Notes under the pieces: model-generated | Databases searched by the model: none | What the model was told of the DNA's origin: nothing | What the model saw: only the letters and a program-made list of their open reading frames with translations | Position numbers and translations under genes: made by a program | Assembly: GCA_020848745.1 (NCBI GenBank) | Contig: JADLHM010000115.1 | Location: 1-50,848, forward strand | Direction: 5' to 3' | From: Deltaproteobacteria bacterium | GTDB lineage: Bacteria; Desulfobacterota; Binatia; UTPRO1 | DNA length: 50,848 nt | In this document: piece after piece, positions 42,557 to 50,273 of the stretch | Layout: every line of letters starts with the position of its first letter | How positions within the stretch are numbered: position 1 is the first letter of the stretch

Positions 42557-45500
42557 ATGCGACCCGTGAAGCGATGGTTCGGCGCGGCGGCACTCGTGTG
42601 GATCGGATGCGTCGCGGCGGCGGACGTCGCCGGTGCGCAGTTCATCAAGAACGGCGACTTCTCGCAGGGATCCGCCGGCACCCCCACCGACTGGCGCATC
42701 GACCGCTGGGACACCAATACGGGCACGACGGAGTTCCTCTGGAAGGCTCCGAGCGGGTCCGAGCCGGGGCAGGCGGGCATTCGCAACACCAAGCCCAACG
42801 ACGCCCGCTACGTGCAGGATCTGCACGTGAAAGAGGAGACCTGGTACCACATCGCGGGCAAGATCCGGACGGAGAACGTCGGGCAGGGGGCGATCGGGGC
42901 CTACCTCTCCCTGATGGAGGGGTTCCAGAACTCCCAGGATCTCAAGGGCTCGCAGGATTGGCAGCCGGTCGAGCTCTGGGTGAAGACCGAGAAGTGGCAG
43001 GACCGCCTCACTCTGGCGCTCCGCGTCGGCGGGTACAGCAGCCTCAATACGGGCGAGGCCTGGTTCTCCGACATCACCGTCGAGGCGGTCTCCGGCCCGC
43101 CGCCGAACGCGAAGAATGTCTATCAGCCGGCGTCGGGGGGCGGCGGCTTCGCGCCGCTCAGCCTCTGGGCCCTGATCCTGCTCCTCGGCCTCATGACGGC
43201 GGCGCTCTGGTACTACCTCCGGCCGCCGCCCGGCGGCGGCGATCGTGGCACGCCGGCGGAGAAGCTCGGGCTCCTCGCCTTCCTGCTCGCGCTGCTCGCG
43301 ATCAAGATGGCCGTGGCGCCGCACTTCGGCTTCGACACCGATCTCGGCACCTACAAGGCGTGGGCGATACGCCTCGCCGACCGCGGCCCGGCGGATTTCT
43401 ACGCCCCCAACTACTTCTGCGACTACCCGCCCGGCTACCTCTACGTTCTCTGGCTGCTCGGCAGCATCTACCAGGGGATGCACCTCGCGACCTCGGGGCC
43501 GCTCTCGACCCTCATCATCAAGATGCCGGGCCTGATCGCGGACCTCCTGTCGAGCGTGCTCCTCTACGCGCTGCTCCGCCCGCGCGCCGGGCAGCGGACG
43601 ACCTGGCTCGTCGTGCTCGCGTACTCGCTGAATCCGGCGGTCATCTTCAACTCGGCGATCTGGGGGCAGACCGACTCGCTCTTCACGCTCGAGCTCTTCC
43701 TCGGGGCGCTCCTGCTCTTCGAGGGCCAGATCGCGTTCGGCTGGGCCGTCCTGATGATCGCCGCCATCACCAAGCCGCAGGCGCTGATCTTCCTGCCGCT
43801 CTTCGCGTCCTGGCGGGGCAACTGGGACCGGCCGGAGCGGCCGATCGTCGCCGCCGCCACGGGGCTCGCCGTCGCCGCGGTGCTCACGCTTCCCTTCGTC
43901 GAGCCGCTCGGACTCGCCGCCCACTACCAGAAGGGCGCCGCGTACTACGCCGAGACGTCGGTGAACGCCTTCAACCTGATGGCGATCCTCGGCGGCTTCC
44001 GGCAGTCCGATAGCGCCATCCTGCTGTTCATGAGCTACAAGGCGTGGGCCACCGCTCTGGTGGTCCTCTTCTTCGTCTATCTCGCCTTCCTGATCTACCG
44101 GCGCCGCGACGCCGAGATGTACGTGTACCTGATGTTCCTCTTGCCGCTCGGCTTCTTCATGCTGTCGACGCGCATGCACGAGCGCTACCTCTTCCCGTGC
44201 CTCCTCTTCCTGACGCCGCTCTTGCCCCGCCGCAAGCACCTGTGGGCCTTCTACGGCGTCCTCACCGCCACCTACTATTTGAACCTCTGGTACATCCTGC
44301 GGGCGTTGAACTCCGAGGTCTTCCTCGACAAGTACGATCCGTTCGGGATCGCGGTCTCGATCGTGAACGTCGGGCTCTTCGCCGCGGCGCTGGCCGAGGG
44401 CTGGCGGATGACGCGGCTGGCGCCCGAGCCCCTGCCGCTGCCGTGCGGCGACGGCGACACGACGCTCGCGCCCGCGGCTCCGGTGGTCGCGCGCGCGGCG
44501 GCGCCGGCGGCGAAGCCCGTGCCCGCGAGGGCGATGGCCAAGGCGGCGTCCGCAAAGGCGCGGGACGAGCGCGGGCCGGAGGACGTTCCCGCGGCGAAGC
44601 CCCGCGGCTGGGTGTCCTTGCCGCAGTGGGAGATCGAGGCGGGGGCGTCCTGCTATCGCATCACCCGGCGCGACCTCGCCCTCGCCCTCCTGCTGGTCGT
44701 CGTCGCCGGCGGACTGCGCTTCTGGAAGCTCGAGCAGCCGAACGAGCTCGTCTTCGACGAGGTCTACTTCGTCGAGCAGGGCAAGAACTACCTCCGCGGC
44801 AAGGAGTTCATGGACCCGCATCCGCCGTTCGCGAAGCTCGCGATCGGCGCCAGCGTGGCCCTCTTCGGAGGCGAGGCGAACGGCTACCGCATCTTCAACG
44901 CGGTGTGCGGCACGCTGCTCGTCGGCGTCGCGTACCTGACCGGCCGGAAGCTCCTCGGAGACGGCCTCGCGGCGTTCGCGACGGCGGCGGCCGTCGCGTT
45001 CGACGGGCTCTTCATCGTCGACTCGCGGATCGCCGTCATCGACATCTGGTACGTTACCTTCGGAGCGATCTCCTACCTCCTGTTGTTCCAGTATTTGCGG
45101 ACGCCGCCGGTCGAGCGCCGCCCCGGGATCCTGGTGCTCCTCGGGCTCGCGCTCGGACTGAACCTCGCGAGCAAGCTCTTCATTCCCGCGTTCACCTGGA
45201 TGACGGTGGTGTTCTTCCTCGCCGTCATCTCGGTGCACGCGGAGCGCTTGCACCGCAGCCGGCAGCCGCTGGCGCGCGGGCTCGCGCCCGCGGCGCTCGT
45301 CACGTGCGCGGCCGCCGCGATGTACCTGGCCGTCTTCCTGCCGCACTACTGGCTCGGCTGGTGGCACAGCATCTGGGACATCCCCAAGTACTTCAAGGAC
45401 GTGGTCGGGTACGAGGCGGCGGTCGCCGACGCGACCCACCCCTACTCGTCGAAGTGGTACACCTGGCCGTTCCTGCTGCGGCCGGTCTGGTACCACTTCA

Positions 45501-46087
45501 AGGACGTCCCGAACGATCCGTCGCACGTGGTCGGCGTCTGGGGCGGCGGGAACCCGATCCTCTGGTGGGGCGGCTTCGCGGCGATCCTGGTCGCGCTCGC
45601 ACGCGGCATCCGCGAGCGTCATTTCGCGAGCGTGTTTCTCTGCACCGCCTTCATCCTCCACTACATCGTCTGGTCGTGGATCGGTCGGACGCTCTTCCAG
45701 TACCACTATCTCCCGTCGCTCTACGCGAGCCTGCTCGCGCTCGGGATGGCGCTCGGGATGCTGTGGCGTGCGCCGGCCGACGACGGGTTCTGGGTCGGCG
45801 CCGGCGTCGCGCTCCTGGTGCCGCTGTTGCCGACCCTGATCGGGCCGTTCCCCCGCTGGGGGGTGCTTCTGTGGGCCGCGATCGCGGGCGTCTACGGCGC
45901 GGCGGTTGTCTACCGGCGGCTGCCGACGTTCCAGTGGCCGCCCGGCCGCGTCGTCGTGGTGGCGTACGGGGCGGTGACGATCGCGCTCCTCGTCTATTTC
46001 TATCCCCTCTGGTCCGGCATGCCGATCGGCCGGGACGGCTACAGCGTCCGCATGTGGTTCCAGAACGGGCCCGCCCGCTGGATCTAG
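42557..46087 (+). CDS. Fused double GT-C glycosyltransferase with PMT-type C-terminal half
   Basis: An 1176-residue membrane protein. Residues 1-27 signal peptide; about 28-185 a jelly-roll, carbohydrate-binding-like domain (FIKNGDFSQGSAGTPTDW, GEAWFSDITVEA); about 195-620 a first GT-C transferase with FDTDLGTYKAW after its first core helix and about ten helices (NPAVIFNSAIWGQTDS, STRMHERYLFPCLLFL); about 630-700 an Ala/Pro/Arg linker; about 705-1176 a PMT (PF02366-like) half with the DE motif in NELVFDEVYFVEQGKNYLRG, DPHPPFAKLAIG, LNLASKLFIPAF and FQYHYLPSLYASLL. PMT enzymes move mannose from polyprenol-phosphate to Ser/Thr of exported proteins. The sugar and acceptor here are inferred. Two active GT-C cores in one chain are unusual. 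Confidence 0.88.
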   Translation: MRPVKRWFGAAALVWIGCVAAADVAGAQFIKNGDFSQGSAGTPTDWRIDRWDTNTGTTEFLWKAPSGSEPGQAGIRNTKPNDARYVQDLHVKEETWYHIAGKIRTENVGQGAIGAYLSLMEGFQNSQDLKGSQDWQPVELWVKTEKWQDRLTLALRVGGYSSLNTGEAWFSDITVEAVSGPPPNAKNVYQPASGGGGFAPLSLWALILLLGLMTAALWYYLRPPPGGGDRGTPAEKLGLLAFLLALLAIKMAVAPHFGFDTDLGTYKAWAIRLADRGPADFYAPNYFCDYPPGYLYVLWLLGSIYQGMHLATSGPLSTLIIKMPGLIADLLSSVLLYALLRPRAGQRTTWLVVLAYSLNPAVIFNSAIWGQTDSLFTLELFLGALLLFEGQIAFGWAVLMIAAITKPQALIFLPLFASWRGNWDRPERPIVAAATGLAVAAVLTLPFVEPLGLAAHYQKGAAYYAETSVNAFNLMAILGGFRQSDSAILLFMSYKAWATALVVLFFVYLAFLIYRRRDAEMYVYLMFLLPLGFFMLSTRMHERYLFPCLLFLTPLLPRRKHLWAFYGVLTATYYLNLWYILRALNSEVFLDKYDPFGIAVSIVNVGLFAAALAEGWRMTRLAPEPLPLPCGDGDTTLAPAAPVVARAAAPAAKPVPARAMAKAASAKARDERGPEDVPAAKPRGWVSLPQWEIEAGASCYRITRRDLALALLLVVVAGGLRFWKLEQPNELVFDEVYFVEQGKNYLRGKEFMDPHPPFAKLAIGASVALFGGEANGYRIFNAVCGTLLVGVAYLTGRKLLGDGLAAFATAAAVAFDGLFIVDSRIAVIDIWYVTFGAISYLLLFQYLRTPPVERRPGILVLLGLALGLNLASKLFIPAFTWMTVVFFLAVISVHAERLHRSRQPLARGLAPAALVTCAAAAMYLAVFLPHYWLGWWHSIWDIPKYFKDVVGYEAAVADATHPYSSKWYTWPFLLRPVWYHFKDVPNDPSHVVGVWGGGNPILWWGGFAAILVALARGIRERHFASVFLCTAFILHYIVWSWIGRTLFQYHYLPSLYASLLALGMALGMLWRAPADDGFWVGAGVALLVPLLPTLIGPFPRWGVLLWAAIAGVYGAAVVYRRLPTFQWPPGRVVVVAYGAVTIALLVYFYPLWSGMPIGRDGYSVRMWFQNGPARWI

Positions 46088-46212
46088 GCAGGTTGCTGAA
46101 AAAGAGCCATCTGCTGCGTTGCTCGGTCGCTCACTGGTGCGGCGTAGCTTCCGCTACGCCTTCGCGTTCGCTCCCTCACGCCTTGCAACTGACCCTTTTT
46201 GAGCAACCTGCC
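46087..46212. mobile_element. MITE-like element, left copy (18-bp TIRs)
   Basis: A 126-bp unit bounded by GGCAGGTTGCTGAAAAAG (46087-46104) and its inverted partner at 46195-46212 (17 of 18 match), with an internal hairpin GGCGTAGC-TTCC-GCTACGCC (46141-46160). It has no ORF of its own and begins on the last base of the GT-C fusion stop codon. Confidence 0.65.
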
Positions 46213-46307
46213 GGGGGTGCCACTGGCGCATGGTGGGACGCTCGCTGCGCTCGCGTTCATCAATCGCATTGGGTGGATGGCCCCATTGTGCGAGTAAGAA
46301 ACGAGTA

Positions 46308-46428
46308 AGAATGAATGCGCGGAGCGCAGCGAACGCGGAGGCGTAGCGAAGCTACGCCGCACCCGCTCTGAGCACGGCAAGTGAGCGACCGAGCAACGCA
46401 GCAGATGGCTCTTTTCCAGCGACCTACC
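46308..46428. mobile_element. Inverted, decayed second copy of the MITE-like element
   Basis: Positions 46381-46428 repeat 46087-46134 in reverse orientation with 3 mismatches in 48; the internal hairpin GGCGTAGC-GAA-GCTACGCC recurs at 46340-46358, and a shared GCGAACGC word follows. The far TIR is not recognisable, so the inner boundary is approximate. Confidence 0.55.
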
Positions 46429-47601
46429 AGGCGTCGCATCGCCGCGCTGGCCGTGTTCCTCGGTGTGACGGCGCTCTACTACGCGTCGAACCCGCGCCTG
46501 CCGGACGCGTACAAGCACCACGTGTACGTCGCCGACGCGTGGCTGCACGGCCGGCTCTGGGTGCAGGGCTACCCGGGGCACTATCACGACTGGATCACCG
46601 TGAACGGCCAGGTGCACTCACCGTTCGCGCCGACGCCGGCGATCCTGCTCGTACCGTTCGTCTGGTGGTGGGGCACCGCGTTCAACATGAACTTCTTCAG
46701 CATGGCGGTGGCGGGCCTGAACGCCATGCTGTGCTGGCTCGTGTTGTTGCGGGCCGGGGTCGGCGCGCGGCGTGCGGCGCTCGGCACGATGATCTTCGCC
46801 TTCGGCACCGTGAACTGGTTCTCCGCGGTCATCGGCACCACGTGGTTCCTCGCGCATCTCTGCGTCGAGCTCTTCCTGCTGTTGGCGCTGTTCGAGGTGT
46901 TCGGCCGGGGGCGGGCCTGGCTCGTCGGCGCGGCCTTCGGCTTCGCGATGCTGGCGCGCGCGAACGTCGCGACCGCCGCTCCCGGCGTGTTCCTCCTGTT
47001 GGTGCATCGCCACGCCGTCCGGACGAGCTTCTTCCGCTTCTGCGATGGGCGCGCGATCGTGCGCGGCCTGCTCTTCGGGCTCGGGTTCGCGTTGCCGATC
47101 GCGATCGAGCTCGGGCTGAACTACGCCCGCTTCGGGAACGCGTTCGACACGGGGTACGGCAAGGCCTCCGAGATCTACATGGCGGGGAAGAAATACGGCT
47201 GGTACGACTGGCACTACATCCCGCAGCACGTCCACATCGCGATCTTCAAGGGCTGGGAGTACATCGAGGAGTTCCCGTTCTTGAAGCCGTCGCCCGAGGG
47301 TCTGTCGATCCTGCTGACGAGCCCCGTGCTCCTCTACGCGTTCGCGGCCTCGCGGCGCGACGCGACGGTGCGCCTGCTCTGGCTCGCGACGGCGCTCACG
47401 GCGGCGGCGCTGATCCCGTACTTCTACCAGGGCTGGGTGCAGTTCGGGTACCGCTACCTGCTCGACGCGCTCCCGTACGTGATCGTGCTAGCCGCGATCG
47501 GCATGCGCGATCGCGGCTCCGGACCGCTCCTCTTCCTGGCCGAGTCGTCGGCGCTACTGAACGCGCTCGGCGTGTACTGGGGGAAGAAACTGGGCTGGTA
47601 G
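46405..47601 (+). CDS. GT-C-like polytopic membrane protein (putative glycosyltransferase)
   Basis: A 398-residue protein with about nine membrane helices. The first helix (AALAVFLGVTALYYAS) is followed by a periplasmic loop HVYVADAWLHGRLWVQGYPGHYHDWITVNG, with acidic and His residues where GT-C enzymes bind the lipid-phosphate sugar, then SPFAPTPAILLVPFV. ATG 46405 is used. The frame stays open upstream to GTG 46381, but those 8 codons and the next several lie in the inverted repeat, and no good ribosome site is present for either. The last 48 bases overlap the convergent GT2-methyltransferase gene. Specific sugar unknown. Confidence 0.75.
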   Translation: MALFQRPTRRRIAALAVFLGVTALYYASNPRLPDAYKHHVYVADAWLHGRLWVQGYPGHYHDWITVNGQVHSPFAPTPAILLVPFVWWWGTAFNMNFFSMAVAGLNAMLCWLVLLRAGVGARRAALGTMIFAFGTVNWFSAVIGTTWFLAHLCVELFLLLALFEVFGRGRAWLVGAAFGFAMLARANVATAAPGVFLLLVHRHAVRTSFFRFCDGRAIVRGLLFGLGFALPIAIELGLNYARFGNAFDTGYGKASEIYMAGKKYGWYDWHYIPQHVHIAIFKGWEYIEEFPFLKPSPEGLSILLTSPVLLYAFAASRRDATVRLLWLATALTAAALIPYFYQGWVQFGYRYLLDALPYVIVLAAIGMRDRGSGPLLFLAESSALLNALGVYWGKKLGW

Positions 47602-48915
47602 CGTGAAGCCCGGCGAGGGCGGCGTGACCGCGGCCGGGCCCGCGTCGCGGCGGAGCGCCAGCACGAGCTCGCTCTGGAACACGTAGGCCGTGTCCTCGAG
47701 CGCGAAGCCCCATTCGCGGCAGAGCTGGATCAGGCGGCCGCGGGTGTAGTGCGTGATGTGCTCGTCCTTGTAGCCCCCCGGCGCGAAGAAGCCGTAGAGC
47801 GGCTCGATCGTGCGCCAGCCGACGGTGTCGTAGTCGGGCGTGCCGAGGACGAGGAGGCCGCCGGGACGCAGCACGCGCCGCAGCTCGGCGAAGATGCGGT
47901 CGTCGTAGGGAATGTGCTCGATCACCTGCGAGCAGACGACGCAGTCGAAGGTGGCGTCGCGCACCGGCAACGCGAAGATCGATCCCCGGACGAGCGGCAC
48001 GTCGTAGCGCCGCATGTAACGGAGCTTGTTGTGCAGGATGTCGAGCCCCACCACGTCGTTGATCGACTGCAGGATCACGCTCGAGCCGCAGCCGATGTCG
48101 AGGGTCTTGCCGGCGCCGCGCGCCCACGCGCAGATGATCTCGTGGCGCCGCCGCTGCCACCAGCGTTGCAGCGGGATCGGGCTGTAGAACGCGCGTTCGT
48201 CGTAGTCCGCCGACTCGATCGAGCTGCGAAGCTTCCACAGCCGGACGAAGGCCTTCAGGAACGCGACGCCGAACGCGACGATGCGCGCGTGCGACGACCC
48301 GCGCTCGCGCGGGTAGTAGGTGAAGGGGATCTCGATGATGCGCCACCCTTCGGCGTGGATCTTGACCAGGATCTCTTCCAGGACCTCGAAGTTGGTGCCT
48401 TCGAGATCGAGGCCCCGCACGGCGTCGGCGCGGTAGAGCCGGAATCCGCTCGAGAGATCGCGCACCGGCAGTCCGAGCCCGCGCGCGAAGAAGGCGTTCA
48501 GCACGCGCGACAGGATCAGGCGGTTGCGCGGCATGTACGCCACCCCGCCGCGGACGTAACGCGACGCGATCACCACCTCGGCGCGCTCGCGGCTGCGCCA
48601 GAGCTTCACGATGAAGTCCGGGTCGTGCGAGAGGTCGGCGTCGAGCGTCAGGATGTAGGTTCCGGCCGCGGTCGCGAGCCCCTCGCGGAGCGCGCCGCCG
48701 TATCCCGGCAACGTCTGGCGGATGACCCGGGCTCCGCCGGCCGCGGCCGCCTCGGGCGTACCGTCGGTGGAGCCGCCGTCGACCACCACCAGCTCGTAGG
48801 TGCAGCCGATCGCGCGCAGCACGCCGACGGCGCGCGGGAGGAGCCGTTCGACGTTCTCGCACTCGTTCAGGACCGGGAGGACGACGCTGAGATCGAGCGG
48901 CCGGGGCGCGGACAT
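47554..48915 (-). CDS. GT2 (DPM1-like)-SAM methyltransferase fusion
   Basis: A 453-residue cytoplasmic protein in two parts. Residues 1-230: GT2 fold of the polyprenol-phosphate mannosyl/glucosyltransferase kind (SVVLPVLNECENVERLLP, VVVDGGSTDGTPE, LDADLSHDPDF with the metal DxD, VRDLSSGFRLYR). Residues about 260-420: class I methyltransferase with TLDIGCGSSVI (SAM loop), VVGLDIL, FDCVVCSQVIEHIP and LRRVLRPGGLLVLGTPD. ATG 48915 (MSAPRPLDLSVVLP) is chosen; the frame further upstream is antisense to another gene. A lipid-linked sugar made by the first half may be methylated by the second (inference). Confidence 0.88.
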   Translation of the reverse strand: MSAPRPLDLSVVLPVLNECENVERLLPRAVGVLRAIGCTYELVVVDGGSTDGTPEAAAAGGARVIRQTLPGYGGALREGLATAAGTYILTLDADLSHDPDFIVKLWRSRERAEVVIASRYVRGGVAYMPRNRLILSRVLNAFFARGLGLPVRDLSSGFRLYRADAVRGLDLEGTNFEVLEEILVKIHAEGWRIIEIPFTYYPRERGSSHARIVAFGVAFLKAFVRLWKLRSSIESADYDERAFYSPIPLQRWWQRRRHEIICAWARGAGKTLDIGCGSSVILQSINDVVGLDILHNKLRYMRRYDVPLVRGSIFALPVRDATFDCVVCSQVIEHIPYDDRIFAELRRVLRPGGLLVLGTPDYDTVGWRTIEPLYGFFAPGGYKDEHITHYTRGRLIQLCREWGFALEDTAYVFQSELVLALRRDAGPAAVTPPSPGFTLPAQFLPPVHAERVQ

Positions 48916-49029
48916 ACGACGGCCGAGGCTAGCAAAGGACCGCTCGATCGTACACCGCGCGAATGCGAAGGAGCCGTTCGATGCACCGAATAGACTCGCC
49001 GACGGCGGGGTGGTACTTGAGGCGCGCGC

Positions 49030-49746
49030 GTGTCCCGTCTCCCCGGCATTTCGGCGTTCTTCCCCGCGTACAACGAAGAGGCAAACGTCGGCGCCATGGT
49101 CGAACGCTTGCACGGCGTCTTGCCGCGGGTGAGCGACGACTACGAGATCATCGTCGTCGACGACGGCAGCCAGGACCGGACCGCCGAGATCGCCGACGGC
49201 CTGGCGGCGGCCGACCCGCGGGTGCGCGTCGTGCACCATCCGCAGAACCGCGGGTACGGCGGCGCGCTCAAGTCGGGATTCGCCGCCAGCCGGAAGGCCT
49301 ACGTCTTCTTCACGGACGGAGACGGGCAGTTCGACGTGAACGAGATCGAGAGGCTGCTGCCGTACGTGCCCGAGCACGACGTCGTGATTGGCTATCGCAT
49401 CGACCGCGCCGAAGGCGGCCTCAGGCGGGTCAACGCCGGAGCGTGGAACTGGCTCGTGCGACGCCTCTTCGGCATTCCGTCGCGCGACGTGGACTGCGCC
49501 TTCAAGCTGTTCGACCGCCGGGTGTTCGACGTCGTGAAGCCCGAGGCCGAGGGCGCCATGATCAGCACCGAGATCCTCGCGCGCACGGTGCGCGCCGGCT
49601 TCCGGATCACCGAGGTGGGCGTCCATCACTTTCCGCGCCGGCACGGGAAGCCGACCGGGGCGAACCCTCTCGTGATCGCGCGGGCGTTCTATGAGCTCTT
49701 CAAGCTGTACCGGCGCATCACCCGCGAATCCGCCGCGCGAGGGTGA
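49030..49746 (+). CDS. GT2 glycosyltransferase, DPM1-like polyprenol-phosphate sugar synthase
   Basis: A 238-residue cytoplasmic GT2 without membrane helices. Motifs: AFFPAYNEEANVGAMV, IIVVDDGSQDRT, HPQNRGYGGALKSGF, FTDGDGQFDVNEI (DxD-type site) and SRDVDCAFKLFDRRVF, all typical of dolichol/undecaprenol-phosphate mannose synthases. It would load a sugar from its nucleotide donor to polyprenol phosphate, supplying the GT-C enzymes. GTG 49030 with GAGG 7 bases upstream. Divergent from the GT2-methyltransferase gene and convergent with the next. Confidence 0.92.
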   Translation: MSRLPGISAFFPAYNEEANVGAMVERLHGVLPRVSDDYEIIVVDDGSQDRTAEIADGLAAADPRVRVVHHPQNRGYGGALKSGFAASRKAYVFFTDGDGQFDVNEIERLLPYVPEHDVVIGYRIDRAEGGLRRVNAGAWNWLVRRLFGIPSRDVDCAFKLFDRRVFDVVKPEAEGAMISTEILARTVRAGFRITEVGVHHFPRRHGKPTGANPLVIARAFYELFKLYRRITRESAARG

Positions 49747-49755
49747 TGCGCCGGG

Positions 49756-50208
49756 CTAGCTGACGACTCGCGGCAGCGAGCCGCGCAAAGAGCCCGGATG
49801 AAATCGTAGGCCACCGTGCTCGAGCGCTTCTCGCAGCGTCGCGACGGTGCCGCGAAAGAGCTCGGACCGTGCATTCAGTACGCAACGTCCCGCCTCGGCC
49901 GGCGGCAGGAGCTTCACCACCGCGCGAGCCGAGTCGAGAATGAGGTGCCAGCGATGCGAAAGTACGGCGGCATCCGGCGGCTCGCCGTCGAAATCCAGGG
50001 CGGAACTCGGTGACAGCCATCCCCGGATTTCCCCTGCGCGCATGAACGCTGCCCGGTCACCATGGCGCTCGATGTAGTCGAGAACTCGCAGCGTTTCCGT
50101 TTCGGTCGCGGGATAGTAGTCGGCTCGCAGAGACCACAGGCAGCGATCACGATAGTCGTCCACGAGCCGGCGGACCGCAACCTCGATTGCTTCCGCCTCC
50201 GGCCGCAT
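49756..50208 (-). CDS. Conserved hypothetical protein
   Basis: A 150-residue soluble protein with no family I can name. Visible blocks: VDDYRDRCLWSLRADYYPATETETLRVLDYIERHGDRAAF, AGEIRGWLSP and LLPPAEAGRCVLNARSELFRG. The YIERHGDRxAF block recalls small bacterial proteins that often stand alone or beside toxin-like genes, but I cannot assign a function. ATG 50208 is used; a GTG at 50253 would add 15 residues. Confidence 0.65.
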   Translation of the reverse strand: MRPEAEAIEVAVRRLVDDYRDRCLWSLRADYYPATETETLRVLDYIERHGDRAAFMRAGEIRGWLSPSSALDFDGEPPDAAVLSHRWHLILDSARAVVKLLPPAEAGRCVLNARSELFRGTVATLREALEHGGLRFHPGSLRGSLPRVVS

Positions 50209-50273
50209 GACGGCAACGGGAGCAGGCCCGCCGGCGGGGCGACAATGCTTCACGCGCCTGTCTGCTGCGTTTG

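Noticed and set aside
42323..45706. 1127-codon minus-strand frame
   Set aside because: Antisense to the GT-C fusion; composition is Arg/Glu/Val-rich without recognisable domains.
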